Positions 44,869-54,090 of a stretch of DNA of 64,000 bases are shown here, piece after piece. The position numbers and the translations under genes are program-made. This stretch comes from Dysgonomonas sp. Marseille-P4361 (GTDB lineage Bacteria; Bacteroidota; Bacteroidia; Bacteroidales; Dysgonomonadaceae), in the NCBI RefSeq assembly GCF_900343125.1, contig NZ_OPYL01000004.1, forward strand, positions 124,001 through 188,000, given 5' to 3'. The stretch's first letter is position 1, and every line of letters begins with the position of its first letter. The notes beneath the pieces are model-generated. The model was not told the origin of the DNA. It was given only the letters and a program-made list of their open reading frames with translations, and searched no databases.

Positions 44869-45885
44869 ATGAAAAAAATCCAAGTCTTAGCTCTTAGCTC
44901 ATTCGTAGCTATTGGAGCATTACTTACATCTTGCGGAGGCAATATATCAACAAACGCACCATTAAAAACTGATGTAGATACACTTTCTTATGCCTTTGCT
45001 GCAAAACTATATAATGAAGGATTAGAGTCTCATCTAATGCAAATGGGACTTCTTGCTGACACAGCGGCTGTTCAATTTCAATATAAACAGCTTATTGAAG
45101 CAGATGCTACAGGTTCTAAAAAAGCAGAGCTTGAGAAAACAATGCGTTTTAAGATTGACTCTATCAAAAAAGCGAATGAAAGAAGTATTGCTGAGTTTTT
45201 GAAAGGAATGAAATCAACAATCAATGCTCCTGAATCTCAAAAAGCATTTTTGTTGGGACAAACTATAGGAACTCAAATTGGCGGAACTATGCTTCCTCAA
45301 ATGGCTGAAAGATTATACGGAGAAAACTCTGGTAAAAAACTAAATACAGATGTATTTATTGCATCTATCGCTACCTCTCTTAAAAAAGGAAAACATGCTA
45401 TCGCTAACCCTGATATTATATTTAGCGTAAAAATGCAAGAGATCCAAGAAAAAGAGATGAAAGCTAGAGAAGAAGAAATGAAAAAAGAATATGCTCCTCA
45501 AATCGAAGAAGGACAAAAATTCTTAGCTGACAACAAAACAAAAGAAGGAGTTGTTACACTTCCTAGTGGATTACAGTATAAAGTAATCAAAGAAGGAAAC
45601 GGTACAAAACCAACTGCGAGTGATGTTGTAAACGTTCACTACCATGGAACTCTTATTGATGGAACAGTATTTGACAGCTCGGTAGAACGTGGCGAACCTG
45701 CAACATTTGGAGTAGGTCAAGTTATACCCGGATGGACTGAAATACTTCAATTAATGCCTGCTGGATCTAAATGGACTGTATACATCCCTTATGAACTTGG
45801 GTATGGAGCACAGTCTGCTGGTTCAATACCTCCATTTTCTACTCTAGTATTCGATGTGGAATTGCTTAGCATAGAAGGAAAATAA
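44869..45885 (+). CDS. FKBP-type peptidyl-prolyl isomerase lipoprotein
   Basis: 338 residues. The signal ends in a lipobox (ALLTSC, Cys22). Helical FKBP_N-type region about 40-215, coiled and charged, then the FKBP domain (about 225-338: YHGTLIDGTVFDSSVERGEP, VIPGWTEILQLMP, GYGAQSAGSIPPFSTLV). It folds proteins in the periplasm or at the outer membrane, similar to FkpA. It forms an operon with the preceding cytosolic paralogue. Confidence 0.93.
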   Translation: MKKIQVLALSSFVAIGALLTSCGGNISTNAPLKTDVDTLSYAFAAKLYNEGLESHLMQMGLLADTAAVQFQYKQLIEADATGSKKAELEKTMRFKIDSIKKANERSIAEFLKGMKSTINAPESQKAFLLGQTIGTQIGGTMLPQMAERLYGENSGKKLNTDVFIASIATSLKKGKHAIANPDIIFSVKMQEIQEKEMKAREEEMKKEYAPQIEEGQKFLADNKTKEGVVTLPSGLQYKVIKEGNGTKPTASDVVNVHYHGTLIDGTVFDSSVERGEPATFGVGQVIPGWTEILQLMPAGSKWTVYIPYELGYGAQSAGSIPPFSTLVFDVELLSIEGK

Positions 45886-45971
45886 AAACAAATAGTCAAC
45901 ATTAGATAATATTTTGGCATATTGAATTCTTTTTTTTGAACAAAAAGTCTTCTTTTTATAAAAAAATACTC

Positions 45972-45979
45972 TATATTTG
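45972..45979 (+). promoter_or_regulatory. -7 box (TATATTTG) of the Lrp-type gene
   Basis: TATATTTG fits TAnnTTTG, 28 nt before the ATG. A TTTG occurs upstream but is too distant to serve as -33. Confidence 0.4.
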
Positions 45980-46006
45980 AATTAAAATAACAAAAAAGAT
46001 CTTTAT

Positions 46007-46474
46007 ATGCAAAAAATTGACAAACTTGACAAAAAGATTTTAGAGATCATCTCTCAGAATGCCAGAATACCATTCAAAGATGTAGCTCTAGAATGTGGAG
46101 TATCTCGTGCTGCTATCCATCAAAGGGTACAACGCATGGTAGAAATGGACGTAATTGTTGGATCAGGATACTTTGTTAATCCTAAAGTTTTGGGATATAA
46201 CACTTGTACCTATATCGGAGTTAAACTTGAAAAAGGCTCTATGTACAAAACAGTTATTCCTGAATTGGACAAAATACCCGAAATAGTAGAATCTCATTTC
46301 ACAACAGGTCCTTACACCATTTTGATCAAGCTATATGCCAGAGATAATGAACATCTAATGGATCTATTGAATGATAGAATTCAGGAAATTGACGGAGTTG
46401 TTGCAACAGAAACCATGATTTCTTTAAGTCAGGGAGTTAAACGACAAATTCCAATTTCAAGAACTGAAGATTAA
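46007..46474 (+). CDS. Lrp/AsnC family transcriptional regulator
   Basis: 155 residues. An N-terminal winged helix-turn-helix (LDKKILEIISQNARIPFKDV, VSRAAIHQRVQRM) is followed by a ligand-binding RAM domain (about 70-150) with the conserved VESHFTTGPYTILIKLY. These regulators sense amino acids. The target genes are not evident; neighbours are FKBPs and a PASTA-rluD operon. A TATATTTG -7 box lies 28 nt upstream. Confidence 0.93.
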   Translation: MQKIDKLDKKILEIISQNARIPFKDVALECGVSRAAIHQRVQRMVEMDVIVGSGYFVNPKVLGYNTCTYIGVKLEKGSMYKTVIPELDKIPEIVESHFTTGPYTILIKLYARDNEHLMDLLNDRIQEIDGVVATETMISLSQGVKRQIPISRTED

Positions 46475-46494
46475 TTAATTTTTCTTTCAGCATA

Positions 46495-46527
46495 AAAAAG
46501 GATAATCTCTATGAGGTTATCCTTTTT
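46495..46527 (+). terminator. Terminator after Lrp-type gene
   Basis: Stem AAAAAGGATAATCTC (46495-46509) and GAGGTTATCCTTTTT (46513-46527), with one G-T pair and a 3-nt loop, then CTTTT. Confidence 0.87.
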
Positions 46528-46587
46528 CTTTTATTGCTCAATAACATAAATTATAGCACAAAAGCAATAAGCCACACTTTTTTTTAA

Positions 46588-46595
46588 TACTTTTG
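46588..46595 (+). promoter_or_regulatory. -7 box (TACTTTTG) of the PASTA-rluD-ddl operon
   Basis: TACTTTTG is 26 nt before the first ATG. It could drive the four-gene operon. Confidence 0.45.
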
Positions 46596-46620
46596 TAATT
46601 CTATATACAGAGGATCAGAC

Positions 46621-47241
46621 ATGAGTAAAGAAAAAAATATAATAGTGCGAATTCTTACCAATATTTTTGTAAAAAATATATTGCTAATAGGAATTGTTAG
46701 CATCCTATTAATTGTAATAGTGTTATTTGCATTGAATAGCTATACTAAACATGGCGAGTTCATCAAAGTTCCTTCGGTAAAAGGGCTCCAAGTAGAGGAG
46801 GCTAACGGAATACTTAAATCTTCCGGACTATCTTACGAAATATCAGATTCCTTATATCAAAAAGAAGGAGTTCCTGGAGCAATAATTGAACAAACTCCCA
46901 AAGAAAATTCAAACATTAAGGCCGGAAGAACTATTTTTCTTACAATTCAGGCTAAGGGAGAGCAAATGATTCCGGTTCCTGAATTAAAAGATTTTTCCAG
47001 ACGTCAAGCCGAAGCCCAGCTTCACTCTTTAGGATTCAAAAATATTCTAATAACAGAAGTTCCTTCTGCGTATGCCGGAATTGTCGTTTCTGTTTCGTAT
47101 AAAGGGAGAGAACTTACTCCTAATCAAAAAATACCCAAAGGAGCACCTCTACAAATGGCCGTAGGTGCTGGAGGTGTTGAATTTCAAGACAGTATACCTA
47201 CAATTGAAGACATCAATATAGAAGAATCTTTCCTAGAATAA
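46621..47241 (+). CDS. PASTA-domain membrane protein
   Basis: 206 residues. One N-terminal membrane anchor (ILLIGIVSILLIVIVLFALN, about 20-39) is followed by two or three PASTA repeats (FIKVPSVKGLQVEEANGILK; MIPVPELKDFSRRQAEAQLH; and a last part ending GVEF). PASTA repeats bind peptidoglycan fragments in other bacteria, though here there is no kinase domain. Its stop codon overlaps the start of rluD (TAATG), in an operon with ddl. Confidence 0.88.
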   Translation: MSKEKNIIVRILTNIFVKNILLIGIVSILLIVIVLFALNSYTKHGEFIKVPSVKGLQVEEANGILKSSGLSYEISDSLYQKEGVPGAIIEQTPKENSNIKAGRTIFLTIQAKGEQMIPVPELKDFSRRQAEAQLHSLGFKNILITEVPSAYAGIVVSVSYKGRELTPNQKIPKGAPLQMAVGAGGVEFQDSIPTIEDINIEESFLE

Positions 47242-48311
47242 TGATAAACGACTCGTTTGACGAAATAGAAGATTTCGCAGAAGATAATTTTACAGATGAG
47301 CAAGACGATACTCAACTGTATGAGCATTATCGCTTTGTAGTAGACAAAGGACAAGGCGCAATGCGTATAGACAAATATCTGTCAATACATATAGTTAATG
47401 TATCGCGCAATAGAATACAACAGGCAGCAGAAGCCAATTGTATACTTGTAAATGACAATCCAGTAAAATCGAACTATAAGATAAAGCCACTAGATACAAT
47501 ATCGGTGGTAATGAACAGACCTCCTAGAGAATTGGAGATTATTCCTGAAGACATCCCTCTTGACATTGTTTACGAAGATCAAGACCTAATGGTAATCAAT
47601 AAACCTCCGGGATTGGTAGTACATCCTGGTTTTGGCAATTATCAGGGCACAATGGTTAATGCTGTTGCATACAAGCTAAAAGACACTCCGGAGTACGATG
47701 CAAAAGATCCTCGTCTAGGCATTGTACATCGTATAGACAAAGATACTTCGGGACTGATTGTCGTTGCAAAAAATGCCTATGCTAAAGCTCATCTTTCGGC
47801 TCAGTTTTTCAACAAAACAACGAAACGACAATATGTAGCTTTGGTTTGGGGTTCTGTGGAGAATGACGAAGGACGTATAGAAGGAAACATCGGACGTAGC
47901 CTGAAAGATCGTATGTTGATGACTGTATTTCCAGAAGGAGACTATGGAAAGACGGCAGTTACCCACTACAAAGTCTTAGAGCGCTTAGGTTATGTTTCTT
48001 TGGTACAGTGTAAATTGGAAACCGGGCGTACTCATCAGATACGCGTTCATATGAAATATATAGGACACACACTATTTAATGATGAACGTTATGGAGGAAA
48101 TGAAATCCTAAAAGGAACTAATTTTACGAAATACAAACAATTTGTCCAAAATTGTTTCAGTATATGTCCCCGACAAGCACTACATGCTCAGACATTAGGT
48201 TTTATACAACCACGCACCGGAGAAGAATTAATGTTTGAAGCACCATTACCCGAAGATATGACTTCTTTACTCGAAAAATGGAGAGGATATATTTCAAATC
48301 GTAGTATCTAA
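47241..48311 (+). CDS. RluD-type 23S rRNA pseudouridine synthase
   Basis: 356 residues. An S4 domain (MRIDKYLSIHIVNVSRNRIQ) is followed by a catalytic domain with the nucleophile Asp in HRIDKDTSGLIVVAKN, and GRTHQIRVHMKYIGHT, a hallmark of the family. Likely modifies 23S rRNA helix 69 like RluD, though the exact site is inferred. An acidic N-terminal extension (NDSFDEIEDFAEDNF) precedes the S4 domain. The start overlaps the PASTA stop by one nt. Confidence 0.93.
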   Translation: MINDSFDEIEDFAEDNFTDEQDDTQLYEHYRFVVDKGQGAMRIDKYLSIHIVNVSRNRIQQAAEANCILVNDNPVKSNYKIKPLDTISVVMNRPPRELEIIPEDIPLDIVYEDQDLMVINKPPGLVVHPGFGNYQGTMVNAVAYKLKDTPEYDAKDPRLGIVHRIDKDTSGLIVVAKNAYAKAHLSAQFFNKTTKRQYVALVWGSVENDEGRIEGNIGRSLKDRMLMTVFPEGDYGKTAVTHYKVLERLGYVSLVQCKLETGRTHQIRVHMKYIGHTLFNDERYGGNEILKGTNFTKYKQFVQNCFSICPRQALHAQTLGFIQPRTGEELMFEAPLPEDMTSLLEKWRGYISNRSI

Positions 48312-48328
48312 GAAAAATATATAAACAT

Positions 48329-49312
48329 ATGAAACGTAACATTGCTATCGTATGGGGAGGTTATAGTTCAGAGATTATAGTTTCCGAGAAAAGTATGGCA
48401 GGAGTTTATTCTTTCCTCGATAAGGATAAATACAATGTTTATAAAGTTAAAATAACAAAAGAAAGCTGGAGCGTCGACTTTGAAGGTGCAATATTACCTG
48501 TTAACAAAAATGACTTCAGTTTCACTTTACCTAATAGCGAAAGTTCGATTCCATTCGACTTTGCTTTTATCATCATACATGGCACGCCTGGTGAAGATGG
48601 ACGCCTTCAAGGCTACTTTGATATGCTAAGTACTCCCTACTCTACTTGCGGTATGATGGCATCTTCATTAACAATGAATAAGTTTATTTGCAATAATTAC
48701 CTAAAAAACTTTGGGATTAAAGTTGCCGATTCCTTATATTTGAATAAAGAAACAGAATACGAAACAAAAAGTATTGCTGAAAAATTAGGATTTCCAATGT
48801 TTGTAAAGCCAAATAGTGGAGGTTCTAGTTTTGCTACAACGAAAGTTAAATCGGAAGATAAATTGCAAGAAGCAATTAATATTGCTTTTAACGAAACTAA
48901 AGACGTAATTATAGAAAAATTCATAGCAGGAACAGAAGTCACATGTGGTTGTTATAAAATAAAGGATAAAGCAACAATCTTCCCCCTGACTGAAGTAGTA
49001 ACAGCAAATGAGTTTTTCGATTATGATGCAAAATACGAAGGACAGGTAGAAGAAATAACACCAGCTCGTATCTCTGACGAAATGACAAAAGAAATAAAAA
49101 GTCTAACATCTAAGATTTACGATTTGGTTGGAGCCAAAGGTATAATCAGAGCCGACTTTATTATCTCTGATAATACACCATACTTACTGGAAGTTAACAC
49201 TACTCCGGGTATGACTAAAACAAGTTTTATCCCTCAACAGATAGCAGCTGCGGGATTAAATATAACAGAAGTGTTGACTGAAATTATTGAAAACGAATTT
49301 GATGTAAATTGA
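48329..49312 (+). CDS. ddl: D-alanine-D-alanine ligase
   Basis: 327 residues. ATP-grasp enzyme making D-Ala-D-Ala for peptidoglycan. It starts IAIVWGGYSSEIIVSEKSM, contains PFDFAFIIIHGTPGEDGRLQ, MFVKPNSGGSSFAT and EVNTTPGMTKTSFIPQQ, all conserved. Position 17 nt after rluD and 4 nt before the acyltransferase supports a four-gene envelope operon. Confidence 0.96.
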   Translation: MKRNIAIVWGGYSSEIIVSEKSMAGVYSFLDKDKYNVYKVKITKESWSVDFEGAILPVNKNDFSFTLPNSESSIPFDFAFIIIHGTPGEDGRLQGYFDMLSTPYSTCGMMASSLTMNKFICNNYLKNFGIKVADSLYLNKETEYETKSIAEKLGFPMFVKPNSGGSSFATTKVKSEDKLQEAINIAFNETKDVIIEKFIAGTEVTCGCYKIKDKATIFPLTEVVTANEFFDYDAKYEGQVEEITPARISDEMTKEIKSLTSKIYDLVGAKGIIRADFIISDNTPYLLEVNTTPGMTKTSFIPQQIAAAGLNITEVLTEIIENEFDVN

Positions 49313-49316
49313 ATTT

Positions 49317-50474
49317 ATGAGCACCATGACGAATAAATTTGACGATATAGCACCTCTTTATGATCACGAGGTAGAACAAGCAATTCAGGAGATCTTAGTA
49401 GATCCCGGATTTCAACATGCAGTAAGATACATTATGCCCGATATCAACTGGGATGATTTTTCTGCTGAAATGTCTTCCTACAAGACAAAAGAAGAGTTTC
49501 AGACAAAAATGATTTATCCTGTAGTTAGAGCTTTGGGCATGAAAGCATCCCCTAGCTTTAAGCTTGATAAGTGGGAAACGATAGACCGTTCGGTAGAACA
49601 TCTGTTTTTATCAAACCACAGAGACATCGTGCTGGATGCTGGCTTGTTAAACATCCTTCGTGTAGAAAAAGGTTTCAAAACTACAGAGATTGCTATTGGA
49701 GACAACTTGCTTATTCACCCTTGGATAGATAAATTGGTCCGTCTTAACAAGAGCTTTATCGTTCGACGTGGTCTTTCCTTGAAAGAGAGGTTGATTGCAT
49801 CAAAGCATATGTCTGAATACATACATTACGCAATTAACACAAAAAAAGAGTCTATTTGGATTGCTCAGCGTGAAGGTAGAGCTAAGAATTCAGACGACCG
49901 AACACAAGATAGTCTATTAAAAATGCTTGCGCTGTATCCTGAAGACAAATCATTTATTGAGAGTCTGAAGGAAATGAATCTTATTCCTTTATCAATCTCC
50001 TATGAATACGACCCTACTGACTATTTGAAAGCTAAAGAGTTTCAACAAAAGAGAGACGATCCTGACTTCAAAAAGACTCAACGAGACGATCTTTTGAACA
50101 TGGAAATCGGTATTTTAGGATATAAAGGCAATGTTATTTTTCGGTTTGGAAAGTGTATTAATCCGGAGCTTGACAAGATCACTGAACCTGACAAACGTTT
50201 GCAGCCTCAACTAGCGGCTCAGATAATTGACAAGGAGATTCATTCTAATTATGAAATCTATCCATGCAATTACATTGCACACGATTTGTACAACAAAGAA
50301 AGACGGTTCTCTGATAAATATACCGATAGTCAGGAAGATGAATTTAAGGCTTATCTAGATAAACAAATCAAGAAAATAGATCTTGATTATATAGACTATG
50401 ACTTCGTTTGGGAAAAGATGTTAGAAATGTATTCTAATACACTAAAAAATCATTTAGAAGCAACTAAGGGATGA
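49317..50474 (+). CDS. 1-acyl-sn-glycerol-3-phosphate acyltransferase-like
   Basis: 385 residues. Its acyltransferase block reads LSNHRDIVLDAGLLNI; His and the downstream Asp are separated by five residues (HRDIVLD), not the usual four, unless the Asp after HR serves. A substrate-binding motif (IWIAQREGRAKNSDDRTQDS) with the conserved EGR follows. It is larger than PlsC and soluble-looking, with no clear membrane helix. Probably in phospholipid synthesis; the acceptor is unproven. The start is 4 nt after ddl. Confidence 0.82.
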   Translation: MSTMTNKFDDIAPLYDHEVEQAIQEILVDPGFQHAVRYIMPDINWDDFSAEMSSYKTKEEFQTKMIYPVVRALGMKASPSFKLDKWETIDRSVEHLFLSNHRDIVLDAGLLNILRVEKGFKTTEIAIGDNLLIHPWIDKLVRLNKSFIVRRGLSLKERLIASKHMSEYIHYAINTKKESIWIAQREGRAKNSDDRTQDSLLKMLALYPEDKSFIESLKEMNLIPLSISYEYDPTDYLKAKEFQQKRDDPDFKKTQRDDLLNMEIGILGYKGNVIFRFGKCINPELDKITEPDKRLQPQLAAQIIDKEIHSNYEIYPCNYIAHDLYNKERRFSDKYTDSQEDEFKAYLDKQIKKIDLDYIDYDFVWEKMLEMYSNTLKNHLEATKG

Positions 50475-50515
50475 ACAAACAAGGATTGAGACCATACGTT
50501 TAATTTAATTATTCT

Positions 50516-50523
50516 TATATTTG
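50516..50523 (+). promoter_or_regulatory. -7 box (TATATTTG)
   Basis: TATATTTG lies 20 nt before the ATG at 50544, matching the TAnnTTTG motif. Confidence 0.45.
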
Positions 50524-50543
50524 TAATATACAAACAACAAACT

Positions 50544-51119
50544 ATGAGAAGATATATCTTTATTATTCTTGGGATCATCCTAACTATCAACACTTTTGCT
50601 CAAGTTGCCAAACAAGGGGAAAAGTTTAATAGTGTGCCTGTAATTGAAGAAAAAGTTACTTTTCTGAAAGAAGTATCTCTTGTTGAAAGTATGTCAGCTG
50701 ATGGCAATTATACTTTGTTAAAAGATTGGGCTATTGAAAATTACGGGAAAGATCCATTTCTCTCTAGCGTTAGGCACGATACTAAGAATAAAGAGTTTAT
50801 CGCAAAATCAAGAATTGAACTATTGCTTCCTGCAAACAAAAAAGGAGTAAGAGAAAAAATGGTTATGCGTTATCGCATCAATGGATTTATTTTTCAGGAC
50901 AGATGTGTTTTAGAAGTAACTGATATTTCTTACTTATACGAAAATTCTTCAAAAAATAAACTTTTACCTCGTATTATCAGAGCTGAGGATTTCATTACTG
51001 ACAATGCGATCAATATAGATGACGAAGTAAAAGAGTATAGAGAAAACACACGTAAAAGCACATTATTCTTCCTTAACGAGTTAGGCGAGAATTTTGAAAA
51101 GCATTTTAGTAACCGTTAA
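50544..51119 (+). CDS. Secreted protein, DUF4468-like
   Basis: 191 residues. A signal peptide ([17 protein letters not shown]) is followed by a domain with [20 protein letters not shown], a Trp-x-x-x-Asn-Tyr pattern, and beta strands ([37 protein letters not shown]) as in DUF4468, which has a TBP-like fold. The C-terminal 40 residues are helical and charged. Probably periplasmic, role unknown. It converges with rnhB with a 4-nt overlap. Confidence 0.72.
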   Translation: MRRYIFIILGIILTINTFAQVAKQGEKFNSVPVIEEKVTFLKEVSLVESMSADGNYTLLKDWAIENYGKDPFLSSVRHDTKNKEFIAKSRIELLLPANKKGVREKMVMRYRINGFIFQDRCVLEVTDISYLYENSSKNKLLPRIIRAEDFITDNAINIDDEVKEYRENTRKSTLFFLNELGENFEKHFSNR

Positions 51120-51715
51120 AAATCAAGAGTTAGCTGCTTATCTTTCAGATTAAAACTTAAACGATGATATTCAGAGATACCATATTCCTTTATGGCGTCT
51201 CTGTGTTTTTTAGTAGGGTATCCTTTATTCCCATCCCATCCGTAATATGGATATTCCTGATGAAGACCCAACATATAGTCGTCTCTATAGGTTTTAGCCA
51301 GCACCGATGCTGCCGCAATAGGCATCAATTTTCCATCACCTTTTACAATACAAGTATGCGGTATATCTTCATATTTCTTAAAACGATTCCCATCGATAAG
51401 CAGATGCTGAGGTCTCACTTTCAACGACGCTACGGCTCGCTGCATAGCAAGAAAAGAGGCATTTAATATATTTATCTGGTCTATCTCTTTATGATCAACA
51501 ATTCCGACAGCCCACGCAATAGCCCGCTCTTCTATCAAAGGTCTTAATTTATAACGAGCTTTTTCATTCAACTGCTTCGAATCATTCAGTTCCTCGCATT
51601 CAAAGTCTTTAGGAAGAATTACTGCTGCCGCAAAAACTGGTCCTGCAAGACATCCCCTACCAGCCTCGTCACACCCAGCCTCTATCAAATCTGGATTAAT
51701 ATATAATTGTAGCAT
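51116..51715 (-). CDS. rnhB: Ribonuclease HII
   Basis: 199 residues. It removes single ribonucleotides from DNA. The catalytic signature [20 protein letters not shown] carries Asp and Glu, and [17 protein letters not shown] and the [11 protein letters not shown] region are the later motifs. Length is normal. Convergent with the DUF4468-like gene with overlapping ends. No partner. Confidence 0.96.
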   Translation of the reverse strand: MLQLYINPDLIEAGCDEAGRGCLAGPVFAAAVILPKDFECEELNDSKQLNEKARYKLRPLIEERAIAWAVGIVDHKEIDQINILNASFLAMQRAVASLKVRPQHLLIDGNRFKKYEDIPHTCIVKGDGKLMPIAAASVLAKTYRDDYMLGLHQEYPYYGWDGNKGYPTKKHRDAIKEYGISEYHRLSFNLKDKQLTLDF

Positions 51716-51718
51716 CTA

Positions 51719-51735
51719 TTTATATATATATATAT
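51719..51735. repeat. (TA)n simple repeat
   Basis: TATATATATATATAT-type tract just upstream of the rnhB start. It may add promoter flexibility, but no -7 box is clear. Length variation between strains would be expected. Confidence 0.6.
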
Positions 51736-51774
51736 TTCTTTATTTATTTAAAAATATTAACTTCTCACACAGAT

Positions 51775-53991
51775 TTATTTCATTATAAATTTGATTGCTT
51801 CTTCCAATAGTTCATCGCGTCCTTCTCTAACACCTTTCACTGTGGGACGAACAGGAATATCAATTTTAAGTCCAACACGTTGACACACTTCCCAGTTGGG
51901 ATAATAAGTGCCTAAACCTGTATATGTAACCGAAATATTACCGGGAAGGCTAAACGTTTGTATATTTCCATCCGCTCCTGCTGTCTGGCTGCCAATAATA
52001 GCACTGCGAGGAGCTTTACGGTATGCCATGGAAGAGAACTCCCCATGACTTTGCGTTCCTTCATTTACAACAATAGCGACTTTCCCTTTGTAATAATCCG
52101 AATTTGCTTCTGTTTTATACTCTGCCATAAATTTGAAATTTCCTACTTGAGTAGATTCATTACTAGAAAACCATACATAAGGATAAGCTTTATCTGTTAA
52201 GAGAGGCACTAATGTCCTCATAACATTATAGTCCGGATAACTCCGCATGTCAAGAATTATACCATTCTTATTTTCTCGTACTATTTTACTTATCTCTTCA
52301 GCTTTAACTTTACTAACATCTATATAGCCAATATTATATTTCTCTAGAGTGTAACTTTGAGGCTTTCTTATACCTACTCTCTCTTTAGCTTTAGTCAATT
52401 TTCCGATCATCTTTTCTATTTGATTTCCATCACGTTCTATTGTCAACCGTGTTGGAGTGGAATCAAATGAAAAAATATAGGGTAACAGATCTCTGTAAAG
52501 TGTCGATGGATTTGATGTAGCCAAGTAAGGTTCTCTCTCCTTTATAGCCTCATCGATAGTTTTATCACCAACTTTTAAAATCACATCACCTCTCTGAAAC
52601 TCTTCCCATTCCGTTTCACTTACAACAACTTTTCCTTCTTGCGATTTTATTAACTTAAGAGAAGTTGGTTCAGCCCAATAACGGGGTATAAAATGTGAAC
52701 CTGATAAACTGTGATTAGGTATTCTAATCCCCCCGTGAGATTCATTAACATTAGAGAATAACTTTACGATAGACAGTTCATACTCCGTTTTATTTTCCCG
52801 TTTCAGGAACAGAGGGATATATTCCTTAAGAAGTGTTCTCCATGGATTATCCGTCATTTCCACATAAGGAGCACAATATTCGACAGCATTCCATAGCCTG
52901 AATAAGGTGAGTATTCTATATCCTTGGTCCTCCCATGAAATATTTTTATAGGCTTTTTCCATCCCATTATAATCTCTCCCCATACCTCTATAAAGGAGCA
53001 TATAATAATTACTCTTCTTGCTGCGTTTAGCATTTTTTACTGTATTGAGTTTTTCAATTAACTCCTTATTAAAAATAGATTCATCATTCAACCAATCTAA
53101 ATTGATAATTCGTGAATATTTACTGGAGTCAGCGATTATATACTCTTCCTTGTCTTTAATTTCTCCGTACTTGTCGATCCATTTACCTATTTGTTTACTC
53201 CGTTCTTCTTTATCTTTTGCATTGCCAATAGTCGGAAGCACTTTGAACAACTCATAATCCCAGTTATATTTACCTTTGGTTACTTCCGGATGATAGTATT
53301 TTAGAAATCCCCATACCCTTCCTAAAGCTTCTAGGTTTTCAAGCATCTGTGGAGTAAGCGAATCCAAAACAACCTTAGAAGACTCATCAAATTCCTTATC
53401 TTCTTTGATCGTTGGCACAGATAATTGATTTAGAGACTTGCCATCAATTTCACCTTGCCAGTTGCTTGTCCATATCTTTCCTTCGCCTTTCGACAAAATA
53501 AAGAAAAGAATACTGTGGACACTTTCATCCATATGAGATGTAAGATCAAAATTCAACCAATCGGAATCACCATTAATCGTTATTTCCTCTGTCACTTTAG
53601 TTATAGGGTTTCCATTCGGCACGATTTGCTGAATTCCAAAATGAACTTTGAGGCTATCCTTTGCAGATACCTTAAAATTTCCACTGAACGAAACAGAATC
53701 TCCTTCTATATTGATTACATCAAAGTTATAGAATGTTTGACAAATTTTTGAAGGGTCATTTTCTGCCGGAGTAGAGAGCAAAGAATAGAGATTATCTTTG
53801 TACAGAGTTGTAGTATCTACAACAGTGTTGCCATTAACTGTGAACCATCCGGTTTTGGTATCGGATTTCATATAACTATCCCACCCTTTACGGATCTCAG
53901 CTCCATTAAAAGACATCGTATTATCTTTATTGGATACATTACAGGATATTAATACTACGAGTGTTAATAACGAACAGATAAGATTTCTCAT
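51775..53991 (-). CDS. S41-family peptidase lipoprotein
   Basis: 738 residues. The lipobox is LISC (Cys17). A beta-rich N-terminal half (about 25-220) is followed by a helical region, then PDZ (about 455-520, EWEEFQRGDVILKVGDKTID), then the S41 catalytic domain (about 555-735) with ILDMRSYPDYNVMRTLVPLL, and NEGTQSHGEFSSMAYRK, where Ser in SHGE is the likely nucleophile. GSQTAGADGNIQTF is present in place of the usual Lys-bearing GxxTxGKG, as in Bacteroidetes tricorn-like S41 members. Anchored in the periplasm or outer membrane. The substrate is unknown. Confidence 0.85.
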   Translation of the reverse strand: MRNLICSLLTLVVLISCNVSNKDNTMSFNGAEIRKGWDSYMKSDTKTGWFTVNGNTVVDTTTLYKDNLYSLLSTPAENDPSKICQTFYNFDVINIEGDSVSFSGNFKVSAKDSLKVHFGIQQIVPNGNPITKVTEEITINGDSDWLNFDLTSHMDESVHSILFFILSKGEGKIWTSNWQGEIDGKSLNQLSVPTIKEDKEFDESSKVVLDSLTPQMLENLEALGRVWGFLKYYHPEVTKGKYNWDYELFKVLPTIGNAKDKEERSKQIGKWIDKYGEIKDKEEYIIADSSKYSRIINLDWLNDESIFNKELIEKLNTVKNAKRSKKSNYYMLLYRGMGRDYNGMEKAYKNISWEDQGYRILTLFRLWNAVEYCAPYVEMTDNPWRTLLKEYIPLFLKRENKTEYELSIVKLFSNVNESHGGIRIPNHSLSGSHFIPRYWAEPTSLKLIKSQEGKVVVSETEWEEFQRGDVILKVGDKTIDEAIKEREPYLATSNPSTLYRDLLPYIFSFDSTPTRLTIERDGNQIEKMIGKLTKAKERVGIRKPQSYTLEKYNIGYIDVSKVKAEEISKIVRENKNGIILDMRSYPDYNVMRTLVPLLTDKAYPYVWFSSNESTQVGNFKFMAEYKTEANSDYYKGKVAIVVNEGTQSHGEFSSMAYRKAPRSAIIGSQTAGADGNIQTFSLPGNISVTYTGLGTYYPNWEVCQRVGLKIDIPVRPTVKGVREGRDELLEEAIKFIMK

Positions 53992-54090
53992 AGGTCAATG
54001 ATATTAAGTTTATAAATAATCTAAACTACTATTTTAGGGGAATTGGGCTAAAGACTAAAGATAGAAAAAACCGCTCTATTTATCTGACTT

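Noticed and set aside
44264-45885. Assembly duplication creating the two FKBPs
   Set aside because: The DNA differs throughout and N-terminal regions are unrelated in length and signal, so this is true paralogy.
51719-51735. (TA)n tract as phase-variable promoter
   Set aside because: Too short, no inverted repeats or recombinase, and the -7 motif is unclear. Kept only as a simple repeat.
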